DNA of 9,757 bases from Propionibacteriaceae bacterium UBA5174 (GCA_002413345.1 DHWU01000038.1:1-9757); one strand, 5' to 3'. Shown: positions 1 through 6,214, counted from the first letter of the stretch. Notes: generated from the letters alone by a model not told the origin. A program made the numbers and translations.

Positions 1-77
1 ACGTCGACCGGCTCATAGCCGTTTCGCCGGGCCAGGTGAAAGCGGGTCTGGCGGACCTGCTCCAGGGTCAGGGTCAT
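1..77 (-). CDS. DivIVA-domain protein, N-terminal fragment (cut by window edge)
   Basis: Only the first 25 codons plus two bases are inside the window. They read MTLTLEQVRQTRF followed by HLARRNGYEPVD. This matches the start of the DivIVA/Wag31 N-terminal domain, which typically reads LTPEDVRxxxF...GYDxDEVDAF. That domain forms the membrane-curvature-binding coiled-coil dimer that organises polar growth or septum placement in actinobacteria. The ATG at 77-75 is preceded by a clear Shine-Dalgarno GAGGTGA at 87-81. Position downstream of sepF is the usual place for divIVA. The F..ARR.GY pattern also resembles shorter actinobacterial DivIVA-domain proteins, so this may be a paralogue rather than the main polar-growth protein. 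No gene symbol is given because the diagnostic part lies outside the window. Confidence 0.75.
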   Translation of the reverse strand, partial: MTLTLEQVRQTRFHLARRNGYEPVD

Positions 78-80
78 TAC

Positions 81-87
81 TCACCTC
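81..87 (-). promoter_or_regulatory. Ribosome binding site of the DivIVA-domain gene
   Basis: Minus-strand GAGGTGA ends 3 nt before the ATG at 77, so the GAGG core sits 6 nt from the start. It is the best Shine-Dalgarno match in the window, and it fixes the start of the truncated gene. By contrast, the starts in the mraY-ftsQ block have weak sites. Confidence 0.7.
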
Positions 88-137
88 ACGTACTCGATTA
101 CGAACCTCGGCAAGCCTAGGCTCGAAAGGTCGTTCTC

Positions 138-167
138 AGGCTAGTCCAGCCCGATTGATCAATCCAA
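138..167 (-). promoter_or_regulatory. Candidate promoter for the DivIVA-domain gene
   Basis: On the minus strand, TTGGAT (167-162) and TAGCCT (143-138) are separated by 18 nt, giving -35 and -10 elements of the housekeeping type (TTGACA / TANNNT in actinobacteria). The predicted start would fall near 131, leaving an untranslated leader of roughly 55 nt before the ATG at 77. Support comes from an almost identical element in the ftsZ leader at 2862-2891: same -10 hexamer, same spacing, -35 differing in one base, and similar downstream bases. A perfect 12-bp palindrome (153-164) overlaps the spacer and part of the -35. This is inferred from pattern only. Confidence 0.45.
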
Positions 168-233
168 CCACCAACTGTATTGCCCCCTCGGGGGTAAACC
201 GAAGGTACAGACATTTTCCCAGTTCCACATGAT

Positions 234-270
234 GTTGGCGACTAGTTGCGTACACCAACCAGTCGCCAAC
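234..270 (-). terminator. Strong stem-loop after sepF, probable transcription terminator
   Basis: GTTGGCGACT (234-243) and AGTCGCCAAC (261-270) are perfect 10-bp inverted arms. The pairing continues inside with GTTG (245-248) against CAAC (256-259), leaving the 7-nt loop 249-255. The single unmatched position between the two helices (244/260) is A/C in plus-strand RNA but a G-U wobble in minus-strand RNA. Minus-strand RNA therefore forms an unbroken 15-bp stem, which favours a role in the minus-strand transcript. It begins 30 nt past the sepF stop. No U-tract follows, which is common for actinobacterial terminators but means termination is not proved. An operator or RNA-processing hairpin is the alternative. 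Confidence 0.55.
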
Positions 271-300
271 TTAGCGCATTTGAACCAGTCCACGGATCAT

Positions 301-798
301 TCAGGACTGATTGAAGAAACCCCCGGCCAACCGCTCCTTGTCTTCGGCAGCAACCGAGACGTTGTGCGGCGAGAGCAGGAACACCTTGCTGGTGATCCTT
401 TCGATGGTCCCGCGAAGGCCAAAGATCAGCCCGGCAGAGAAGTCGACCAGACGTTTCGCGTCGGCCTCATCCATGTCCGAAACATTCATGATCACCGGGT
501 ACCCATCGCGGAAGTTCTCCCCGATGTGACGCGCCTCGTTATAGGTGCGCGGGTGCACAGTGATGATCCGGTTGATGTCAGCGATCCTCGACTCGCTCCG
601 GGGCCGCCGCGATTCGAGTTCGGTCACCGTGGCCGAAGCCTCAGCAGAACTCGAGGTCTTGGCCAGTTCGCGAGAACTAGGAACTTCTTCAGTGACGTCG
701 TCGACCCGCGAACGGGCATCGGCGTAGTCAGTCTCGGCGTAGCCATCATCGGAGACTAAGCCCAGCCAGACGGCGGCCTTTCTCAAGCCCTCAGCCAT
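301..798 (-). CDS. sepF: Cell division protein SepF
   Basis: A 165-residue SepF. The protein binds the FtsZ tail and tethers Z-rings to the membrane; in actinobacteria, which lack FtsA and ZipA, it is the main FtsZ anchor. Residues 1-15 (MAEGLRKAAVWLGLV) form the typical amphipathic membrane-binding helix. Residues 16-70 are a polar, Ser/Glu/Arg-rich linker. Residues 74-150 are the SepF fold, with landmarks ITVHPRTYNEA (79-89), GYPVIMNVSDMD (99-110), AKRLVDFSAGLIFGL (114-128) and KVFLLSP (138-144). The C-terminal FFNQS is typical of actinobacterial SepF. The ATG at 798 has AAGGGG (811-806) 7 nt upstream. It lies 110 bp after pgeF, and a strong hairpin follows its stop. Length is normal and no defect is visible. 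Confidence 0.96.
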   Translation of the reverse strand: MAEGLRKAAVWLGLVSDDGYAETDYADARSRVDDVTEEVPSSRELAKTSSSAEASATVTELESRRPRSESRIADINRIITVHPRTYNEARHIGENFRDGYPVIMNVSDMDEADAKRLVDFSAGLIFGLRGTIERITSKVFLLSPHNVSVAAEDKERLAGGFFNQS

Positions 799-908
799 AG
801 TCGTGCCCCTTTTTGGTTGCCTTCCTGCCTCAAAACTCTAACCCGAGCAGGGCCTTCAAGCTGGAACCTGGCCAACGACACGCACCAAGACCAGGCCTTT
901 GATGCTGG
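799..908. other. Spacer between pgeF and sepF, no gene
   Basis: This 110-bp gap is where many actinobacteria carry yggS. No reading frame with YggS motifs fits here. Apart from the sepF Shine-Dalgarno site (806-811), I see only a 5-bp dyad over the pgeF stop codon (GGTTA GGG TAACC, 907-919) and no convincing -35/-10 pair. A minus-strand TAGAGT occurs, but without a -35 at a usable distance. Confidence 0.5.
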
Positions 909-1616
909 TTAGGGTAACCAAACCACTGCCGCCTGCCGCCCAGCGGTAGCGCCATCACGCCGGTAAGAGTGCAGCGAAGTACTAGTACGCGTACAGGGAT
1001 CGACTCGGGTCACCGTACAACCGAGTTCAGCCAACTGTGCGGCTGCGGCCGCACCCAGGTCCAGGCTCGGCGTGCCCCAAGTGGTGATCGCCGCGGCGGT
1101 CGGAAACTGATCAAGATAGTCCTGCTGCAGCTGAGCGGGTACCTCATAGCAATCACCACAGATGTGAGGGCCAATCCAGGCGTGCAGATTGGTCGCGCCG
1201 ACACGGCGCATCTGTTCAGTTGCCGAGACCAAAACGCCAGCAAGCAGCCCAACCCTTCCGGCATGGGCGGCAGCCACGACACCGACGGCCGGATCAGCCA
1301 ACAACACCGGCAAGCAGTCAGCAATCCGCACGGCCAGTCCAAGCTTGCGATCAGTCGTGACCAGAGCGTCAGCAGGTTCAGCGGCCACCACCAACCGGTC
1401 CGAACTGTGAGAAACGACCAAGGCGCGCGCGCCATGCACCTGGTACGCGTTGAGTACCGGCACCCCAAGTAGTTGCTCAGCCAGCACCCAATCAGGCTTG
1501 GTTAGATTCGTGCCCGCACTAACGGTGAGATCGAACCGTCCGCCGTCTGGAGCCACTGCATCAAAAAAGGCGATCCCGACGCCATCGGCGCCGGGATCGT
1601 TAGCAAAGCTGAACAT
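909..1616 (-). CDS. pgeF: Purine nucleoside phosphorylase / peptidoglycan editing factor, YfiH (YlmD, laccase-domain) family
   Basis: A 235-residue member of the YfiH/YlmD (DUF152, CNF1-like fold) family. Members have been reported as zinc-dependent purine nucleoside phosphorylases or adenosine deaminases, earlier described as polyphenol oxidases. E. coli PgeF keeps L-Ser out of the peptide stem of peptidoglycan precursors. Metal-binding residues fit H61 (in QVHG), C101 (in ADCLPVLLAD) and H118 (in AAHAG). Other family blocks are ADALVT (82-87), IGPHICGDCYEV (148-159), SLDL (184-187), and C208 with SLHSYRRDG (214-222). The N-terminal F-T-x-R-x-G-G-type block is degenerate. The ATG at 1616 is 13 bp after the ftsZ stop, so the gene is probably co-transcribed with ftsZ, as usual in actinobacteria. 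Which enzymatic activity it has cannot be read from sequence. Confidence 0.92.
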   Translation of the reverse strand: MFSFANDPGADGVGIAFFDAVAPDGGRFDLTVSAGTNLTKPDWVLAEQLLGVPVLNAYQVHGARALVVSHSSDRLVVAAEPADALVTTDRKLGLAVRIADCLPVLLADPAVGVVAAAHAGRVGLLAGVLVSATEQMRRVGATNLHAWIGPHICGDCYEVPAQLQQDYLDQFPTAAAITTWGTPSLDLGAAAAAQLAELGCTVTRVDPCTRTSTSLHSYRRDGATAGRQAAVVWLP

Positions 1617-1629
1617 AAGCCGAGGTTAC

Positions 1630-2778
1630 CTACTTCAGAAAGTCTGGAATATCCAGATCATCATCGGCAGCCACCGGAGCTGGCTGGGTACGGATCGGTG
1701 TCTGCTTCGGCACTTCTGCGGTGACATCCTCGGCACGCCCGATCAGGGCTGGTTCCGCCGGCACAGCTGCTGTTATTGGCTTACGTACCTCAACCCGTGG
1801 CTCTGGCCGAGTGATCCGCTTTGGGGGCATGCCACCATCAAAACCGGCTGCAATCACCGTTACCCGGACTTCATCACCGAGCGCATCATCGATCACCGTA
1901 CCGAAGATGATATTGGCGTCCTCATGAGCCGCTGCCTCAATCAAATTGGCTGCGGCCGAGACTTCAAACAAGCCGAGGTCCGAACCGCCAGCGATCGACA
2001 GCAACACCCCATGAGCGCCCTCGATACTGGCCTCCAGTAACGGCGACGACACCGCCATTTCGGCAGCGGCTCGGGCACGTTCCTCACCTCGAGCCGAGCC
2101 GATACCCATCAGCGCAGAGCCAGCGTTCGACATCACCGCTTTGACGTCAGCAAAGTCGAGGTTGATCAGTCCAGGAGTGGTGATCAGGTCAGTGATGCCA
2201 GAAACGCCCTGCATCAACACCTGGTCGGCTTGCCGGAAGGCGTCCAAGATCGGCACGTGCCGATCGGTCATCTCCAACAGCTTGTCGTTAGGAATGACGA
2301 TCAGCGTGTCAACTTCATCACGCAGCGCAGCGATGCCTTCTTCGGCCTGTCCGGAGCGGCGACGTCCCTCAAAACTGAACGGACGGGTCACCACACCAAT
2401 GGTCAACGCGCCCAATGACCGCGCGATCCGCGCCACCACCGGAGCGCCACCAGTACCGGTACCGCCACCCTCGCCAGCAGTGACGAAGACCATGTCGGCG
2501 CCCTTGATCACTTCTTCGATCTCGTCCGCGTGGTCTTCGGCGGCTTGTCGCCCCTTAGTCGGGTCTGCACCCGCGCCTAAGCCGCGGGTCAAGTCCCGCC
2601 CAATGTCGAGTTTTACGTCGGCATCGCTCATCAGCAGCGCCTGCGCATCGGTATTCACCGCGATGAACTCGACTCCGCGCAGGCCGGACTCGATCATCCG
2701 GTTCACTGCATTTACGCCACCACCACCAACACCAACGACTTTGATGATGGCGAGATAGTTCTGGGAGGCAGTTGCCAC
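1630..2778 (-). CDS. ftsZ: Cell division protein FtsZ
   Basis: The tubulin-like GTPase that polymerises into the Z-ring and directs septal wall synthesis. With a GTG start at 2778 the protein has 382 residues, a normal actinobacterial length, and begins VATASQNYLAIIKVVGVGGG. Landmarks are the nucleotide-binding GGGGVNAVNRM (18-28), the tubulin signature GGGTGTG (104-110), and the synergy (T7) loop NLDFAD (206-211) with catalytic Asp208 and Asp211. A variable linker rich in Pro, Arg and Val precedes the C-terminal peptide DDLDIPDFLK, the docking site for SepF and other partners. The open frame extends 28 codons further upstream, but that extension has no family similarity and covers the candidate promoter, so I reject it. 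The Shine-Dalgarno site (AGGGTGG, about 5 nt away) is imperfect. It has its own 184-bp leader after ftsQ, and pgeF follows 13 bp downstream. Confidence 0.97.
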   Translation of the reverse strand: MATASQNYLAIIKVVGVGGGGVNAVNRMIESGLRGVEFIAVNTDAQALLMSDADVKLDIGRDLTRGLGAGADPTKGRQAAEDHADEIEEVIKGADMVFVTAGEGGGTGTGGAPVVARIARSLGALTIGVVTRPFSFEGRRRSGQAEEGIAALRDEVDTLIVIPNDKLLEMTDRHVPILDAFRQADQVLMQGVSGITDLITTPGLINLDFADVKAVMSNAGSALMGIGSARGEERARAAAEMAVSSPLLEASIEGAHGVLLSIAGGSDLGLFEVSAAANLIEAAAHEDANIIFGTVIDDALGDEVRVTVIAAGFDGGMPPKRITRPEPRVEVRKPITAAVPAEPALIGRAEDVTAEVPKQTPIRTQPAPVAADDDLDIPDFLK

Positions 2779-2861
2779 TTCACCCACCCTAAATAGACAT
2801 TCAATGATCAGGTTCCGACGAAGCGCAGGCGGGGAAGTGACAGGTGCTTCGGCGTTCCTCA

Positions 2862-2891
2862 AGGCTAAGAGAGCGCTTTTGCCTTGTCCAA
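2862..2891 (-). promoter_or_regulatory. Candidate promoter for ftsZ
   Basis: On the minus strand, TTGGAC (2891-2886) and TAGCCT (2867-2862) are separated by 18 nt. The transcription start would lie near 2855, about 75 nt before the GTG at 2778. The element closely matches the divIVA candidate at 138-167: same -10, same spacing, and downstream GAGGAACG here versus GAGAACG there. Actinobacterial ftsZ genes commonly have extra promoters in the ftsQ-ftsZ gap. A 7-bp inverted repeat (2871-2877 / 2901-2907) flanks the -35. Pattern inference only. Confidence 0.45.
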
Positions 2892-2907
2892 GAATGGTCT
2901 AGCGCTC
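2871..2907. repeat. Inverted repeat GAGCGCT / AGCGCTC flanking the ftsZ -35 element
   Basis: GAGCGCT (2871-2877) and AGCGCTC (2901-2907) are perfect inverted copies. Their centres are 30 bp apart, close to three helical turns, and they sit on either side of the candidate -35 hexamer. This geometry would suit a pair of half-sites for a regulator, but 7-bp arms can arise by chance. Confidence 0.3.
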
Positions 2908-2914
2908 GGCGAGT

Positions 2915-2935
2915 CCCTCAACTGTGACTTCAGGG
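2915..2935. repeat. Imperfect palindrome in the ftsZ leader
   Basis: CCCTCAA (2915-2921) and TTCAGGG (2929-2935) pair at six of seven positions around a 7-bp centre. It lies 27 bp after the ftsQ stop and upstream of the ftsZ promoter candidate. CCCT...AGGG-type dyads upstream of ftsZ are something I recall from other actinobacteria, but I cannot verify that here. It could be an operator or a weak hairpin. Confidence 0.35.
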
Positions 2936-2962
2936 TTCCCCGACCCGCACTTTGGCAGCAGA

Positions 2963-3685
2963 TCAACGCCTAGTGGGGAAAGCTGGCGCCGACACGTCGA
3001 AGACCTTGCCTCCCAAAGGCAGCAGATCGTCGAGCACTTTGCTCTTCAGCTCGGACTGTTCAGCGCTGCCCCAGAACACCTGCCGACCGTCAGACAGCCT
3101 CAATTCGATGCTGTCTCGAGTCGGCGCCACTAATCGGGACACCTTGGCCGCCGTCCCCGGGGTCAACGCCGAAAACACCTGCCCCACCCCGACCAACAAC
3201 TGTTGGTCGTTGCTTGGCGCAGACACCACCACCAGACCAGACGGCGCGGTTGCCACCTCCTGGAACACCACTCCGGTGGCGTCAGCCAGTTGGTAACCGC
3301 CTTCGATCGGAATTGCCAATCGGGGCTGCCGTTCGGTGATGTCAATTTGCAGCGCATTCGGCCAGCGCCGAGACACGGTAACCCCGGCGACTGCCGGCAG
3401 CGTGGCGATTCGATCAGCCACCTTTCCCGGATCGATCAACGCCAATGGGGTACCAATCGAGACCTTGGCAGCATCAAGCACCTGCGCTTCAGACAACACC
3501 GCATTGCCCGAGACCGAGATCTGCTGGACGGCCATGACCGGCGAGAAGGCGAACAGATACCCAACTCCTCCGGCCAGTAACACCACCACCACCCACACCA
3601 CGACCCGGCGAGCGGAAGCGCGTTTACGCCGCTGTTCCCGCAGTTTCAGCCGGTTGGTGGCATCGGTGACCATCCCCTGCTTCAC
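2963..3685 (-). CDS. ftsQ: Cell division protein FtsQ
   Basis: A 240-residue bitopic divisome scaffold that recruits and regulates the FtsB/FtsL and FtsW/FtsI module. Residues 1-26 are a short, strongly basic cytoplasmic tail. Residues 27-47 are a single membrane segment (VVVWVVVVLLAGGVGYLFAF region). The POTRA domain follows at about 53-121, from VQQISVSGN to WPNALQIDITERQP. The beta domain continues to the end and includes W205-GSA (205-208), a Lys-containing helix (KSKVLDDLL, 214-222) and the near-terminal FDVSAP (229-234). The chosen start is GTG at 3685, whose GTGA overlaps the murC stop, giving translational coupling. ATG at 3673 is an alternative, but its purine-rich GGGG abuts it with no spacing. 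The short cytoplasmic tail fits actinobacteria with simple FtsQ forms. A 184-bp spacer separates it from ftsZ. Confidence 0.94.
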   Translation of the reverse strand: MKQGMVTDATNRLKLREQRRKRASARRVVVWVVVVLLAGGVGYLFAFSPVMAVQQISVSGNAVLSEAQVLDAAKVSIGTPLALIDPGKVADRIATLPAVAGVTVSRRWPNALQIDITERQPRLAIPIEGGYQLADATGVVFQEVATAPSGLVVVSAPSNDQQLLVGVGQVFSALTPGTAAKVSRLVAPTRDSIELRLSDGRQVFWGSAEQSELKSKVLDDLLPLGGKVFDVSAPAFPTRR

Positions 3686-5103
3686 AGCTGGCTGCCCCGC
3701 TGAAGCTGACTGACCAACTTCGGACCGACCTTGGTGACATCGCCAGCGCCAATGGTGATCACCAAATCTCCGGGACGAACCAGCCCCGCCAACACTGTCA
3801 CTGCATCAGTCACAGTCTCGGCATAGGACACCCGGTCAGCACCGACGTGGGACGCAGCGGCGTCAGCAACCAGCTCGCCGGTCACTCCGGGAATCGGATC
3901 TTCCCGAGCCGGGTAGATGCCCAGAACCACGATCTGATCGGCCAAGCTCAGTGCCGTACCGAATTCGGCAGCGAACTCGCGAGTCCGGGTGAACAGGTGC
4001 GGCTGGAAACAGGCGACCACCCGGCCACCCTCGGCCAAGGTCTGGGCAGCAGTCAGGGTCGCCGTCACTTCTGTTGGATGGTGGGCGTAGTCGTCAAAGA
4101 CCCGGACACCGTCAACTTCGCCCACTAGCTGGAACCGCCGCAGGGTTCCGGCGAACTCGGCAGCTGCCGCCCGCAGCTTGACACCGGAGATTCCCAAAGC
4201 CCGACCCACTGCATAGGCTGCCGCCGCATTGTGCAAGTTGTAGCGTCCGGGAACTTTCAGGTGCAGAACACCGGTATCACCCTCGGCGCTCAGTTCGGCC
4301 GTAGCCCCGCTGCCGGAGAAGGTGATCTCGCTGAGCCGCACTTGGGCTGACGCGCTCTCCCCGAAAGTGATCACCTGCTTGCCCGCCGCCCTGATCTGCT
4401 CGGATACCGCAACCGCACCGGCGTTGTCAGCACTGATCACCACCGTCGCCACCTGCTCTGCGGTCGCCAACCGGACGAAACCTGCGGCATAGTCGCCCGC
4501 TGTCCCCCAGTTGTCCAAATGGTCAGTCTCGACGTTGGTGATCACCACTACCTGAGCTGGATACTGAAAGAAGGACCCATCGGATTCATCGGCTTCGACT
4601 ACGAACACGTCGCCAGCACCCAAGCGATAGCTACGGCCGGTTGCGGTCAGCGGCGAGCCGCCAACGTAGCTGGGATCGGCCCCAACCGCATCGAGCATGG
4701 TGGCAATCATCGCGGTGGTGGTGGTCTTACCGTGGGTCCCGCTGACCGCCACTGACCGGTGACCCAACATCAGCGCGCCCAGCGCCGCACTTCGGTGCCA
4801 GATCCGCAACCCACGCCTCTGGGCTTCGACCAGTTCCAGATTCGTCGGACGCACGGCGGAAGAAACCACCACGGTGGCGGCATCCCCTAGCTGGTCTGGT
4901 CGATGCCCGACATAGGTGCGAACTCCAGCTGCGGCCAGGCTTGCCAAAGCTGGCGAATCGATCTGATCGCTCCCGGTCACTGACACACCCAGTTCGGCGT
5001 ACATGGCTGCGATGCCGCTCATCCCAGCGCCACCCGCGGCGATGAAATGCACCGCCCCGAGTTGATCTGGAGGCAGCAACGGGACCGGCTGAATCAGGGG
5101 CAT
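3682..5103 (-). CDS. murC: UDP-N-acetylmuramate--L-alanine ligase (MurC)
   Basis: A 473-residue cytoplasmic Mur ligase (EC 6.3.2.8). It uses ATP to attach L-Ala to UDP-MurNAc, the first amino acid of the stem peptide. The N-terminal UDP-binding domain has HFIAAGGAGMSGIA (19-32) and GSD (44-46). The ATP-binding loop is SGTHGKTTTT (121-130). The central domain shows ADESDGSF (171-178) and NVETDHLDNW (190-199), and GRYNLHNAAAA (286-296) precedes the C-terminal domain. The C-terminal domain carries DDYAHHPTE (337-345), FQPHLFTRT (366-374), YPARE (397-401) and GAGDVTKVGP (452-461). The open frame runs upstream to 5256, but only the ATG at 5103 gives a normal N-terminus; it lies 4 bp after the murG stop. 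No good Shine-Dalgarno site is visible, so translation is probably coupled to murG. Its stop overlaps ftsQ by 4 nt. Confidence 0.96.
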   Translation of the reverse strand: MPLIQPVPLLPPDQLGAVHFIAAGGAGMSGIAAMYAELGVSVTGSDQIDSPALASLAAAGVRTYVGHRPDQLGDAATVVVSSAVRPTNLELVEAQRRGLRIWHRSAALGALMLGHRSVAVSGTHGKTTTTAMIATMLDAVGADPSYVGGSPLTATGRSYRLGAGDVFVVEADESDGSFFQYPAQVVVITNVETDHLDNWGTAGDYAAGFVRLATAEQVATVVISADNAGAVAVSEQIRAAGKQVITFGESASAQVRLSEITFSGSGATAELSAEGDTGVLHLKVPGRYNLHNAAAAYAVGRALGISGVKLRAAAAEFAGTLRRFQLVGEVDGVRVFDDYAHHPTEVTATLTAAQTLAEGGRVVACFQPHLFTRTREFAAEFGTALSLADQIVVLGIYPAREDPIPGVTGELVADAAASHVGADRVSYAETVTDAVTVLAGLVRPGDLVITIGAGDVTKVGPKLVSQLQRGSQL

Positions 5104-5107
5104 GGGA

Positions 5108-6214
5108 TCAGTTTGCGCCAACCGCAAGGCTGAGTACCAACTCGGCCAATTCCTGCGCCGCATTCGCCGGAGCCAAATCTTGACAAGTCTGCGACATGAG
5201 CCGCAACCGACCAGGCTCGCCAAGCACACCAACAACCTCGGCCAACAACCTCTCACCAGTCAGCTCAGCGTCCGGCACAATCACCCCAGCTGCAGCGTTG
5301 ATCAAGAAGTCTGCGTTCCGGGCCTGTTCGCCATTGCCATGTGGCAGGGGGACAAAGATCGTCGGCAGGCCAACCATCGCAGTCTCCATGACCGTGCCCG
5401 CGCCGGATCGTCCGAGCATCAGGTCAGCAGCGGCGTAGGCCATTCCCATCTCGTTGACATAACCGACCGGACGGTAGCTGGCACCAGTGCCGGGATGATC
5501 AATCGCGACGATCTCGTCAGTAAGGTTCGCTGCGCCGAGGATGTGCAACACGCTAATGCCTGCCTCGAGTAGCCGATCCGTGGCCTCTGCCGTGGCGCGA
5601 TTCAGGCTTCGAGCACCCTGCGAGCCGCCTGAAACTAGCAACACCTTGCCCGTTTCAGGCAACCCAAATAGTTCCCGAGCTTGTCCGCTGGAACCAACCC
5701 GGTCCAGACCGGCAATAGCCGCACGCACCGGTAGCCCCAACATCTTCGCCCCAGGTAACGGCGTCTGTGGGAAAGCGGTGATCACTCGATCGGCAAACCG
5801 GGCGGCCACCTTGTTGGCTAGGCCGGGGACGGCATTGCCCTCATGCACTACCAACGGCACCTTCTCGGACCTGGCGGCCAGATAGACCGGCAGCGACACA
5901 TAGCCGCCAAAACCGATCACCACCTGTGCTCGATGCTTGTGCAACAAGGCTCGAGACTGTTTCACCGCTGTCCGCAGCCGCACTGGCAGAGCGGCTAAGT
6001 CAACCGACAGGCTTCTAGGCAGCGGTACCGGCGGGATCAATGCCAGTTCAAGACCGGCTTCGGGAATCACTCGTGATTCCAATCCCTTGACCGTGCCGAT
6101 GCACAAGATGTCCACCTCAGCCTGCAACTTGAGCTGTTCAGCAGTGGCGATCAGCGGCGAGGTGTGTCCTGCCGTACCTCCACCTGCCATTACTACCTGA
6201 ATCACAGCGCTCAT
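5108..6214 (-). CDS. murG: UDP-GlcNAc:lipid I N-acetylglucosaminyltransferase (MurG)
   Basis: A 368-residue peripheral membrane GT28 glycosyltransferase (EC 2.4.1.227). It adds GlcNAc to lipid I to make lipid II on the cytoplasmic face. The N-terminal acceptor domain has the glycine loop AGGGTAGHTSP (10-20), VIGFGGYVSLPV (99-110) and HEGNAVPGLANK (124-135). The C-terminal donor domain has the second glycine loop VSGGSQGARSLN (194-205). The UDP-GlcNAc-binding stretch GRSGAGTVMET (268-278) is followed by GLPTIFVPLP and GNGEQARNA (293-301). Family length is normal. The ATG at 6214 overlaps the ftsW stop as ATGA, and murC starts 4 bp after its stop, so ftsW-murG-murC are expected to be translated as a coupled set. 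No anomaly is seen. Confidence 0.96.
   Translation of the reverse strand: MSAVIQVVMAGGGTAGHTSPLIATAEQLKLQAEVDILCIGTVKGLESRVIPEAGLELALIPPVPLPRSLSVDLAALPVRLRTAVKQSRALLHKHRAQVVIGFGGYVSLPVYLAARSEKVPLVVHEGNAVPGLANKVAARFADRVITAFPQTPLPGAKMLGLPVRAAIAGLDRVGSSGQARELFGLPETGKVLLVSGGSQGARSLNRATAEATDRLLEAGISVLHILGAANLTDEIVAIDHPGTGASYRPVGYVNEMGMAYAAADLMLGRSGAGTVMETAMVGLPTIFVPLPHGNGEQARNADFLINAAAGVIVPDAELTGERLLAEVVGVLGEPGRLRLMSQTCQDLAPANAAQELAELVLSLAVGAN

Noticed and set aside
229..759. Plus-strand open frame of 176 codons
   Set aside because: It lies antisense across sepF, has no recognisable domain, and is explained by the codon bias of the minus-strand gene.
907..919. GGTTA GGG TAACC dyad at the pgeF stop codon
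   Set aside because: The 5-bp arms with a 3-nt loop are too weak for a terminator and expected by chance.
1450..2040. Plus-strand open frame of 196 codons
   Set aside because: It spans the pgeF/ftsZ junction in antisense, with no family motif, no Shine-Dalgarno site and low-complexity composition; a shadow of ftsZ and pgeF.
2141..2758. Plus-strand open frame of 205 codons rich in Ser, Pro and Ala
   Set aside because: It is antisense to the most conserved part of ftsZ; the Ser/Pro/Ala bias is typical of a mirrored high-GC frame.
2779..2862. 28-codon N-terminal extension of ftsZ
   Set aside because: FtsZ homologues begin just before the QNYLAxIKVVG block; the extension is not FtsZ-like and overlaps the promoter candidate.
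5104..5256. 51-codon N-terminal extension of murC
   Set aside because: It lies wholly inside the 3' end of murG in another frame and has no MurC similarity; the ATG at 5103 gives the normal N-terminus.
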